A stretch of 15,681 nucleotides of DNA, taken from positions 1 to 15,681 of the forward strand of contig CABUIX010000049.1 in NCBI GenBank assembly GCA_902491795.1, written 5' to 3'. Under the pieces are notes generated by a model. The model saw only the letters and a list, made by a program, of their open reading frames with translations, was not told where the DNA came from and made no database searches. The translations under genes were made by a program, and so were the position numbers. The stretch's first letter is position 1; each line of letters begins with the position of its first letter. Below, piece by piece: positions 7,950 to 15,079 of the stretch. Source of the DNA: an uncultured Bacteroidales bacterium. GTDB lineage: Bacteria > Bacteroidota > Bacteroidia > Bacteroidales > UBA932.

Positions 7950-7976
7950 CAACCAGCATACAACAACCGCTAATTG

Positions 7977-8924
7977 ATGACAACACTGAAACTAATTTTC
8001 ACTGCGGCAGCAGCCGCAGCGGGCGTGCAATGTCTCGCCCAGACCGGAATACTTGATCCGGAAGCAGCCAGTCGCGATATTCCGCGCATGGCAGCAGAAA
8101 TCATGAAGGAAAATCCAAGCCTGCAGGTAAAGGTGCTCCCTCCGGAGACTCCCATACCGGAGAGCCGAGGCAAAAAAGTCTATTTCCCTGTCGCATCGGA
8201 CAGCCTCAACATAAGTCCGGCTCTGGACAGCCTCAACAGACGCTGCACAGAAAGGCCGGTGCCGGGGTCTCGCCGTGAAGACGGGAAGCCTGTGCTTTTT
8301 CTGATAGGTGACTCGACCATGCGCACCGAGATTGACGGAAACGGCTTCAACGGGCAATGGGGATGGGGATATTTCCTGCCCAACTACTTCGACAGCAGCC
8401 GCATCTGCATTGAGAACCACGGCCTCGGAGGCGAAAGCACCAGATCATATTACAAGAACTGGCTTTTCCCTGTGCTGCAGGCAATAAGGCCAGGAGACTG
8501 GGTGATAATACAGCTCGGCCACAATGACAGGACAAACGGAAGCGAAATGACTGACGGGCGATTCAGGGGTATTCTGCCCGGAACGGGAAAAGAATTCACC
8601 GAAGTGATTCTGCCCGGCAACGGTACACGCGAAAGGATATACACCTACGGGGAATACCTGAGGATATACATAGACGAGATCAGGCTGAGGGGCGGCAATC
8701 CCCTGCTGCTGTCCCTGACAGCAAGGCACAATTTCGATGACGACGGCAAGACGGCTCCCGACAGGAACACCGAAGCCATCAGGGCGATTGCCGAAGAGAA
8801 GGGCGTGCCTTTATCGACTTCAATGCGGCCATACGCGACAAATATGACAATCTGTTCGACAGGCGGAAGGTCGACTACCTTTATTTCAGCGACAGCATAC
8901 ACAGCAGCTCGTTCGGAGCCGTGA
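7977..8924 (+). CDS. SGNH/CE12-type acetylesterase, first domain, frameshifted
   Basis: N-terminal half of a secreted two-domain esterase. Residues 1-22 form a signal peptide ending Leu-Ala-Gln. From about residue 105 the SGNH hydrolase blocks appear: GDST (Ser113), NHGLGGES (Gly151/152) and LGHND (Asn183). These match the CE12 rhamnogalacturonan acetylesterase group, which removes acetyl groups from pectin. The protein reads normally to Val-Pro at 8805-8810, then changes to unrelated sequence. In the -1 frame the family-like sequence continues (FIDFNAAIRDKYDN) and includes DSIH, the missing catalytic Asp (8891-8893) and His (8900-8902). As read here the product would lack its Asp-His pair and be inactive. 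Restoring one T near 8810 makes one 584-residue protein with the next frame, ending at 9730. Annotation of the start uses the ATG at 7977; the TTG at 7974 is in frame but less likely. Confidence 0.85.
   Translation: MTTLKLIFTAAAAAAGVQCLAQTGILDPEAASRDIPRMAAEIMKENPSLQVKVLPPETPIPESRGKKVYFPVASDSLNISPALDSLNRRCTERPVPGSRREDGKPVLFLIGDSTMRTEIDGNGFNGQWGWGYFLPNYFDSSRICIENHGLGGESTRSYYKNWLFPVLQAIRPGDWVIIQLGHNDRTNGSEMTDGRFRGILPGTGKEFTEVILPGNGTRERIYTYGEYLRIYIDEIRLRGGNPLLLSLTARHNFDDDGKTAPDRNTEAIRAIAEEKGVPLSTSMRPYATNMTICSTGGRSTTFISATAYTAARSEP
8810..8812 (+). other. Single-base frameshift site inside the two-domain esterase
   Basis: Codons GTG CCT at 8805-8810 belong to the upstream frame. From TTT ATC at 8810-8815 onward the conserved protein sequence continues in the -1 frame. 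A run of three T stands where four would restore one frame. The surrounding bases do not form a standard X XXY YYZ slippery heptamer, so a base deletion or assembly/homopolymer error is more likely than programmed frameshifting. Confidence 0.8.
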
Positions 8925-9730
8925 TAAACGCGGAAACCTTCGTGGAGGAACTCAGGAAACGTCCCGATCTCGGGCTTTCGTCTTTCCTGTTGCCCGAGGT
9001 GCACAGGGAAAGCACGGCACGTGACGGCGACAATCCCGTACTCTTCATAGTAGGCGACTCAACCGGCAAAATCGACAACTCCAAGGAAAGCGGACAATGG
9101 GGATGGGGCCAGGTCATGTCGGAGTACATGAACCGCAGGAAAATAACCGTGGACAACCATGCAAAGGCAGGACGCAGCGCACGCACCTTCCTTGACGAGG
9201 GACGATGGAACGTGGTCTATGACGAGCTTCGCCCCGGAGACTATGTGATAATACAGTTCGGCCACAACGACGGAGGCCCTATCAATACAGGGAAAGCCCG
9301 CGGCGAATTCAAGGGCAATTCCGACGACAAGGAAGTCATGACAATGGAGGCCAGCGGAATCAATGAAGGAATCTACAGCTTCGGCTGGTACATCAGGAAA
9401 TACTGCCTTGACGCAATCGAGAAAGGAGCAATCCCCATTGTCATGAGCATCACACCCCGCAACGCCAGGGACAAGGACGGCAAGATCATCAGGGAAAGGG
9501 ACTACACACAATGGGCAAGGGAGGCCGCAGCGCAGGCAGGAGCCTTCTTTGTCGACCTCAACGAGATATCCGCAGCAAGACTTGACGGCATGAGCCGCGA
9601 TGAGACCGACGCCCAGTTCTGCAAGGATCCGGTTCACTCATCGCTGGCCGGCGCGCGCCGAAATGCCGAAAGCGTTGCGGAAGGGCTGCGCAGTCTCAAG
9701 GAACTGCCTATAAGCAAAATGACCAAATGA
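8921..9730 (+). CDS. SGNH/CE12-type acetylesterase, second domain
   Basis: Second catalytic module of the same esterase, numbered here from the GTG at 8921 (269 residues). It has a full SGNH set: GDST (Ser47), NHAKAG (Gly84), FGHND (Asn116) and DPVH (Asp236, His239). It resembles the first module closely in layout (QWGWG after GDST, RPGD-VIIQ before GHND), so it arose by duplication or is a tandem CE12 architecture. The apparent start is probably not a real start: the reading frame is open and conserved back to 8810, the GTG overlaps the upstream TGA, and there is no signal peptide. If translated alone it would stay in the cytoplasm. Its stop overlaps the alternative GH2 ATG at 9727 by the ATGA arrangement, so it belongs to the same operon as GH2. 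Confidence 0.87.
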   Translation: MINAETFVEELRKRPDLGLSSFLLPEVHRESTARDGDNPVLFIVGDSTGKIDNSKESGQWGWGQVMSEYMNRRKITVDNHAKAGRSARTFLDEGRWNVVYDELRPGDYVIIQFGHNDGGPINTGKARGEFKGNSDDKEVMTMEASGINEGIYSFGWYIRKYCLDAIEKGAIPIVMSITPRNARDKDGKIIRERDYTQWAREAAAQAGAFFVDLNEISAARLDGMSRDETDAQFCKDPVHSSLAGARRNAESVAEGLRSLKELPISKMTK

Positions 9731-9747
9731 CACAAAACCAACAGCCA

Positions 9748-12700
9748 ATGAGAAATACAATACTATCAGCCATAGTGCTCGCCGCGGTCTGCACGGCAGC
9801 GATGGCCCAGAACGAATGGAAGGATCCTTCCATCCCTGCAGTCAACAAGGAATACCCCCATGCAGACTATATGCTCTTCGGATCAAGAGACAGGGCGATT
9901 CAGGGAAACTACTCGGGATCGGAATACTACAAGTCACTCGACGGGAACTGGAATTTCTGCTTTTCGGAAGACTTCCGTGACCTTCCCGAAGACTTTTTCC
10001 TCCCGGAATTCGACGACTCCGGATGGGGACAGATTGAAGTTCCCTCAAACTGGGAATTCAAGGGCTACGGCACCCCGATATACGTGAACTCTCCCTACGA
10101 AATGGATCCAAACACCGGAGCAAAAAAGGCTCCGGCTTTCCCGGAGAAGATTCCCGGAGGACTTTACCGCATGACATTCACCGTCCCTTCCGGCTGGGAC
10201 GGCAGGCAAGTGTTCCTCCAGCTCGGAGGAGTCAAGTCGGCATGCTGGGTCTACGTCAACGGACAGATGGCCGGATACAGCGAAGACTCCAAGAATCCGG
10301 CGGAATTCAACATCACCCCATACCTCAAGGAAGGTGACAACCTGCTGGCCCTGAGAATTCACCGCTGGTCAACCGGCAGCTATTTCGAATGCCAGGACTT
10401 CTGGCGCATCAGCGGAATCGAGAGAGAGGTGTACCTGACATCGAGGCCTGACATACTGATACGGGACATAGCTGTCGACTCCCCTCTCGACCCCACATTC
10501 AGGCACGGAATGCTCGACTATACGGTCAAGCTTGCCAACCTGACGGAAAAGAGCGGTACAGTCGGACTGAGCCTCACCCTGCTGGATCCTGACGGAAAGG
10601 AAATATGGAACGAAAGCAAGAAGATCCTTGTGGAACCTTCATCAGGCCTCAAGGACGGAGAGTATGTCACATTCAAACACACTGTCCCCGACGTGCAGCC
10701 GTGGAGCGCAGAAAAGCCTGTCCTCTATACCGCAGTGCTGGCAGTCACCAACCCGGAAGGAGACATTGAATACACCTCATCAAAGGTAGGTTTCCGCAGT
10801 GCCTTTGTGCTCGGCACCGACTTTTACGTGAACGGCAAGCGCGTGATGCTCAAGGGCGTCAACATTCACGAGCATTCTCCGTACGATGCCCACGTGCTGG
10901 ACGAGGCAACCATGATAAAGGATTTCGAACTCATGAAGCAGCACAACATAAACGCGATCCGCACCAGCCACTATCCGCAGCAGCGCCGCTTCTATGAACT
11001 CTGCGACGAATACGGCTTCTACGTCTGCAGCGAGGCCAACGTGGAGAACCACGGATGGAGAGGATTCGCCGGTGACGAAAGCTGCTGGCCTCTCGTTCTC
11101 GACCGCGAGCTCAACACCTATGAGCGCACCAAGAACTTCGCATGCGTGGTGATCTTCTCTCTCGGCAACGAAGGCGGCAACGGCGACAACTTCGTCAAGG
11201 CCTACGATGTGCTGAGGGCAAAGGAGAAGATGCGTCCCATAGTCTACGGAGGGGCAGGCTCAGGATACAACACCGACATCATCTGGCCCATGTACCCCAC
11301 CGAACAGACCCTGCTGCGGATGGACAGCCGCAAGCTCGAAAAGCCATATATCGCCTGCGAGTATTCACATTCGATGGGCAACAGCACCGGCGACCTCGTG
11401 GACCTCTGGAACGTGTTCTACAATGCGCGTCAGCTTCAGGGAGGATTCATCTGGGACTGGGTTGACCAGGGTATGTGGACGGACCGCGACGGAGGATTCT
11501 GGGCATACGGAGGCGACTTCGGCACCAATATGCCATCCGACGGAAATTTCTGCTGCAACGGCCTGATAAGTCCCGACCGCAAGCCTCATCCGGCCCTCAG
11601 GGAAGTCAAGAAAGTATACCAGAACTTCCTTTTTGAACCTGAAGACATCGAGAGCGGAAAAGTCAGGATCACCAACAGGCACTTCTTCACCAACCTTGAT
11701 GAATATGACTACAGATATGTGCTGACCGAAGACGGTAATCCTGTCGACAGCGGCAGTTTTGAAGCAGGCAGCATCGCACCCGAAGAAAGCGCAGTCGTTG
11801 ATATTCCGTTCAGTCTCTCCGGAAAGAAACCCGGCAGTGAATATCACCTCAACGTATATGCTCTTGTAAGGAATGCTTCCAAAGGACTGCCGGCAGGCCA
11901 TGTGGCCGGATACGAGCAGTTCAGTCTCGCCACCGAAGGCTCGAGGCCGGCACACGAAAGCGCCAAAGGCAAGTTCAGCATCTCCGACGACGGAAAGATC
12001 CTGACCGTGAGGACTTCCGGAAGCCGCGGTGAGGTTGAGTTCGCCTTTGACCGTGATAAGGGCAGCGTTGTCTCCTACAAGGTCGGAGGGACAGAGTTCC
12101 TGAAGGACGGCTTCGGATTCCGCCCCAATTTCTGGCGCGGGCCTGTGGACAATGACTACGGCAACAAGCTCCCGTCCCGCTCCGCCATGTGGAAGGAAGC
12201 ATCAAGCAATTTCAGCATCTCGGGACTGACAGCACGCAAGAGCGGCAAGAATGCCACCGTGACCGTCACATACGATCTCGGAGAGGCAGGAACAGACTAC
12301 ACCGTGACCTACCGGATCATGACTGACGGCACGATGAAAGTCAGTGCGGTTCTTGGAGAAGTTCCGCAAAATGCCGAAGACAGAGACGCCCCCACAGTAC
12401 CGAGAATCGGCCTCAGGCTGAGACTGCCCGCAGAATACCACAACGTGGACTACTTCGGACGCGGAGACGGCGAGAACTACTGGGACCGCAAGACCGGCTC
12501 CCCCGTCGGGCTCTGGTCGACCACTGCAGAAGACATGTACTTCCCCTACATAAGGCCGCAGGAAAACGGGCACCGCACCGATGTGCGCTGGACAGCGCTC
12601 ACCGATGACAGCGGCAAGGGTCTGGCAGTGGTGGCTGATGATGTCATCGAGTTCAATGCCCTGAGGAACTCTGTAGAGGACTTCGACGGAGCTGAAAGCG

Positions 12701-12972
12701 ACAAGCCCGTGCAGGCCAACAACTACAACAACCAGGATGTAGACGTGACCAACGGCCGCAGGCAGACCCATGTCAACGACATCAGGCCCCGTGACTATGT
12801 GGAGCTCTGCCTCGACAAGATCATGATGGGCATCGGAGGAGACAACTCCTGGGGCGCTCCGGTCAATCCTCGATACATAATAGACACGAATGTCGAGAAT
12901 TCATGGGGATTCACCGTGATTCCCGTCGGAAGCGAAACGGAACTGGAGCAGGCAGTTTCGCTCAAATACTGA
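9748..12972 (+). CDS. Secreted GH2 beta-galactosidase-type glycoside hydrolase
   Basis: Predicted 1074-residue enzyme with the full LacZ-like domain order: jelly-roll sugar-binding domain (about 45-235), immunoglobulin-like domain (about 236-350), TIM-barrel catalytic domain (about 352-640), linker domain, and C-terminal Bgal_small_N-type supersandwich (about 755-1070, with FRPNFWRGPVDNDYG and NVDYFGRGDGENYWDR). The acid/base is Glu475 (SLGNEGG) and the nucleophile is Glu538 (ACEYSHSMGN). Residues 1-21 are a signal peptide ending Ala-Met-Ala-Gln, so export to the periplasm or surface is likely. An in-frame ATG at 9727 overlaps the esterase stop (ATGA) and would add seven residues; the start at 9748 gives the cleaner signal peptide. 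The segment before the acid/base reads KNFACVVIFSLGNE, where LacZ enzymes usually have Asn-His-Pro and Trp-Ser-Leu-Gly. The likely job is trimming galactose from pectic side chains, but GH2 also holds other activities. Confidence 0.93.
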   Translation: MRNTILSAIVLAAVCTAAMAQNEWKDPSIPAVNKEYPHADYMLFGSRDRAIQGNYSGSEYYKSLDGNWNFCFSEDFRDLPEDFFLPEFDDSGWGQIEVPSNWEFKGYGTPIYVNSPYEMDPNTGAKKAPAFPEKIPGGLYRMTFTVPSGWDGRQVFLQLGGVKSACWVYVNGQMAGYSEDSKNPAEFNITPYLKEGDNLLALRIHRWSTGSYFECQDFWRISGIEREVYLTSRPDILIRDIAVDSPLDPTFRHGMLDYTVKLANLTEKSGTVGLSLTLLDPDGKEIWNESKKILVEPSSGLKDGEYVTFKHTVPDVQPWSAEKPVLYTAVLAVTNPEGDIEYTSSKVGFRSAFVLGTDFYVNGKRVMLKGVNIHEHSPYDAHVLDEATMIKDFELMKQHNINAIRTSHYPQQRRFYELCDEYGFYVCSEANVENHGWRGFAGDESCWPLVLDRELNTYERTKNFACVVIFSLGNEGGNGDNFVKAYDVLRAKEKMRPIVYGGAGSGYNTDIIWPMYPTEQTLLRMDSRKLEKPYIACEYSHSMGNSTGDLVDLWNVFYNARQLQGGFIWDWVDQGMWTDRDGGFWAYGGDFGTNMPSDGNFCCNGLISPDRKPHPALREVKKVYQNFLFEPEDIESGKVRITNRHFFTNLDEYDYRYVLTEDGNPVDSGSFEAGSIAPEESAVVDIPFSLSGKKPGSEYHLNVYALVRNASKGLPAGHVAGYEQFSLATEGSRPAHESAKGKFSISDDGKILTVRTSGSRGEVEFAFDRDKGSVVSYKVGGTEFLKDGFGFRPNFWRGPVDNDYGNKLPSRSAMWKEASSNFSISGLTARKSGKNATVTVTYDLGEAGTDYTVTYRIMTDGTMKVSAVLGEVPQNAEDRDAPTVPRIGLRLRLPAEYHNVDYFGRGDGENYWDRKTGSPVGLWSTTAEDMYFPYIRPQENGHRTDVRWTALTDDSGKGLAVVADDVIEFNALRNSVEDFDGAESDKPVQANNYNNQDVDVTNGRRQTHVNDIRPRDYVELCLDKIMMGIGGDNSWGAPVNPRYIIDTNVENSWGFTVIPVGSETELEQAVSLKY

Positions 12973-12996
12973 CGGCCGGCAAATTCCGGTTTTGTT

Positions 12997-13030
12997 CCCC
13001 GGAAGCCCGATGCGGACTTCCGGGGTTTTT
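12997..13030 (+). terminator. Intrinsic terminator after the GH2 gene
   Basis: A perfect 9-bp stem, CCCCGGAAG (12997-13005) with CTTCCGGGG (13017-13025), is extended inward by CCG/CGG after one mismatch. It is followed at once by TTTTT (13026-13030). It lies 24 bases after the GH2 stop and ends the esterase-GH2 unit. The next promoter box begins three bases after the T run. Confidence 0.87.
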
Positions 13031-13032
13031 CC

Positions 13033-13040
13033 TATCTTTG
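13033..13040 (+). promoter_or_regulatory. Bacteroidetes -7 box for the B12 uptake operon
   Basis: TATCTTTG matches TAnnTTTG exactly and sits just before the cobalamin riboswitch, so transcription would begin at about 13046. No -33 TTG is visible; that position falls inside the preceding terminator hairpin. Confidence 0.6.
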
Positions 13041-13048
13041 CAGCCGGA

Positions 13049-13233
13049 TTGCGGTGAAAGGAGGGATCCTTTTGAAAAGGGAATCCGGTGAAAGTCCGGA
13101 ACTGTGCCCGCAGCTGTAGGCATCACGCCGGAGGCGCATAATGCTTTCGGCAAATTTTCAGATCATGCCATTGTCAGCCGTATATTCGGAGGACGAGAAG
13201 GCCGGAAAACAGATGCAAGTCAGAAGACCTGCC
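13049..13233 (+). promoter_or_regulatory. Cobalamin (B12) riboswitch
   Basis: The core is recognisable: GGTGAAAGGAGGG (13053-13065) near the 5' end, GGGAATCCGGTG (13079-13090), AAAGTCCGGAACTGTGCCCGC (13091-13111, read as overlapping short motifs), and CTGTAGG. GCCATTG (13167-13173) is a one-base variant of the B12-box GCCACTG. The closing CAGAAGACCTGCC (13221-13233) matches the usual 3' end. In this RNA class, bound adenosyl- or other cobalamin lowers expression of the downstream uptake genes, here the BtuB-like receptor and the permease. Ends are approximate. An open reading frame in phase with btuB runs through it from 13104 but is not expected to be translated. Confidence 0.92.
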
Positions 13234-13251
13234 GCCGTCAAGTCAAACTTC

Positions 13252-13272
13252 GGGACTCGGGGCCAAGTTCCC
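13252..13272 (+). promoter_or_regulatory. Candidate expression-platform hairpin of the riboswitch
   Basis: GGGACT (13252-13257) can pair with AGTTCCC (13266-13272) with one bulged T. AACTT (13246-13250) can instead pair with AAGTT (13265-13269); the two pairings exclude each other. They lie between the riboswitch and the btuB ATG, without a following T run, which would suit control of translation more than termination. This is inspection only and no folding was run. Confidence 0.35.
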
Positions 13273-13286
13273 AACAAGGACGAAAA

Positions 13287-15074
13287 ATGTATTTTCTCAC
13301 AATTCTTGCCGCGGCTTCGCTGCTGAACGCAGAAGCCGCAGACTCCCTGGATGCGGCCACAATAACCGCAGAAAAGGGAATGGTGGTCTCCATGACCGAC
13401 ACCGTTGCAGTAAGCGGAGGCGACATCACCGAAACCCTCCGGAAAATTCCCGGACTCTATGTCAACGACTACGGCGGACTTTCCGCTCTGCGCAGCGTGA
13501 GCATGAGGGGACTTGGAAGCACACACACTGCAATATTCATCGACGGGGTGAGGGTCCACAATCTCCAGACCGGGCAGGCCGACCTGGGCTTCCTGGACAT
13601 GTCAGGCTTCGGCAGCGCTGTGGTCGACTATGCCCAGAACAGCCTGAACTTCAAGACTGAAAGGCCCTCATTCAGAAACGGATGGTTCAGCGGCAGTGCC
13701 GGGCTTGAAGCGGGGTCATTCAATACCTGGATGCCGTCGGCCCGATTCAGCTTCCGCCTCTCCGACAGAATGAGCCTGAGCATTTCCGCCTCCGGAGTCT
13801 TCACCGACGGCGATTTCCCTTATGGCGACGGACAGCGCAGGGAAAACAACGGGCTCAGGCAGACACGTGCCGGAGCAGACCTGTTCGGGGAACTGCACCA
13901 CGGTGAATGGCAGGCAAAGCTTTATTGGAACAATGCCGACCGGAGCTCACCCGGAGCCGTGAACTGGCCGTCGCCAAGCCGGCAGCATGACCGCAACATC
14001 TTCGTCCAGGGACTGCTGAACAAGCGCTTCTCCGACACCTACACTCTTGCAATGAGCGCCAAGGCCGCGGTCGACGAGCTGGACTATTCCGACGAGTGGT
14101 CAACGACGGACTACGGACAGAAGGAGCTTCAGCTGAACACTTCCCATAACTTCGACATACTGGAATGGTGGAAGGCATCGCTGTCCGCAAGCGCCCAATG
14201 GAACCGGCTGGAATCCTCTCTGTACCAAGGATCGCGCACGACAGTAATCTCTGCAGCCGCCACAAGCTTCATGCTTGAACGCCTGCGGGCCGACATTGCA
14301 CTCGAATATTCAGGAAGCTTTGAACAGGGAAGAAGTGCGGTCAACTCCATGTCCCCCTCAGTAGACATAAGGTACAATGCATTCGGAAACTTCGACATCG
14401 TGGCCTTTGCACGCCGGGCCTTCAGGGTCCCCACCTTCAACGAGCTTTACTACCCAGGCTACGGCAATACCGAACTCAAACCTGAAGACGCATGGCTCAC
14501 GGATCTCGGGATGGAATGGAACGGGACCATGCAGAAACGCTGGAAAATCAAGGCCAAGCTTGACGGATTCTACAACATCCTGAAAGACAAGATAATATCA
14601 GCGCCTACCGAAGCAGACCCGTCAATATGGCTGCCGTACAATGTGGGAAGAGTGGAATCGGCCGGCATTGATGCTTCACTGTCGCTGCGCTGGAGTGACG
14701 GAGTTTGGAATTCCGGCATGACTGCGGCATATTCCCTGCAGAATGCCGCCGACAGGACTCCTGGCAGCAGCACCTTCGGGCAGCAGATCACGGGCACTCC
14801 GAAACATTCTGCCAACATCTCGGCAGACATTTCACGCAGCGGCTGGAAGCTCTCGGCCGCATGGTGCTTCAGAGGCGGCAGACACGATTCCACAGGAGGA
14901 CTCCCCGACTGGAACACCCTGGATGCAGGAATCACGAAAAGCCTGAATATTGCCGGGACCGAACTGACACTCGGAGTAAAGGCAAGGAACCTCAACGGAT
15001 GCCGCTATGAAATAGTACGCTGGTACCCTGCTCCGGGACGTTCGGTGATGGCCAGTATCGAATTCAAATTCTGA
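13287..15074 (+). CDS. btuB: BtuB-like TonB-dependent cobalamin receptor
   Basis: Predicted 595-residue outer-membrane receptor for corrinoid uptake, driven by TonB. Residues 1-18 form a short signal peptide. A plug domain follows (about 40-145) with SGGDITETLRKIPGLYV, SVSMRGLGSTHTAIFIDGVRV and a Gly-rich turn. The remainder is a beta-barrel rich in alternating aromatic/polar strands that ends Glu-Phe-Lys-Phe, with the terminal aromatic residue expected of a BAM-inserted barrel. There is no N-terminal carboxypeptidase-like domain of the SusC type. The function is assigned mainly from the cobalamin riboswitch in front and the BtuC-like permease five bases after the stop. The ATG at 13287 is chosen because the signal peptide starts there and anything upstream would run through the riboswitch. 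At 595 residues it is slightly small for the family, but plug and barrel seem complete. Confidence 0.9.
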   Translation: MYFLTILAAASLLNAEAADSLDAATITAEKGMVVSMTDTVAVSGGDITETLRKIPGLYVNDYGGLSALRSVSMRGLGSTHTAIFIDGVRVHNLQTGQADLGFLDMSGFGSAVVDYAQNSLNFKTERPSFRNGWFSGSAGLEAGSFNTWMPSARFSFRLSDRMSLSISASGVFTDGDFPYGDGQRRENNGLRQTRAGADLFGELHHGEWQAKLYWNNADRSSPGAVNWPSPSRQHDRNIFVQGLLNKRFSDTYTLAMSAKAAVDELDYSDEWSTTDYGQKELQLNTSHNFDILEWWKASLSASAQWNRLESSLYQGSRTTVISAAATSFMLERLRADIALEYSGSFEQGRSAVNSMSPSVDIRYNAFGNFDIVAFARRAFRVPTFNELYYPGYGNTELKPEDAWLTDLGMEWNGTMQKRWKIKAKLDGFYNILKDKIISAPTEADPSIWLPYNVGRVESAGIDASLSLRWSDGVWNSGMTAAYSLQNAADRTPGSSTFGQQITGTPKHSANISADISRSGWKLSAAWCFRGGRHDSTGGLPDWNTLDAGITKSLNIAGTELTLGVKARNLNGCRYEIVRWYPAPGRSVMASIEFKF

Positions 15075-15079
15075 CGCAT

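Noticed and set aside
8805..8816. Programmed -1 ribosomal frameshift in the esterase gene
   Set aside because: The bases around the shift do not fit a standard X XXY YYZ slippery heptamer and no obvious downstream stem or pseudoknot was noted; a lost T is simpler.
13104..13286. N-terminal extension of btuB through the riboswitch
   Set aside because: The frame happens to be open, but it covers conserved riboswitch bases and would place the signal peptide inside the protein. The ATG at 13287 is the sensible start.
1483..13320. Shared FLTILAA start in the GH43-type protein and BtuB
   Set aside because: Seven residues in hydrophobic N-termini with different codons and different continuations; most likely coincidence of signal-like composition.
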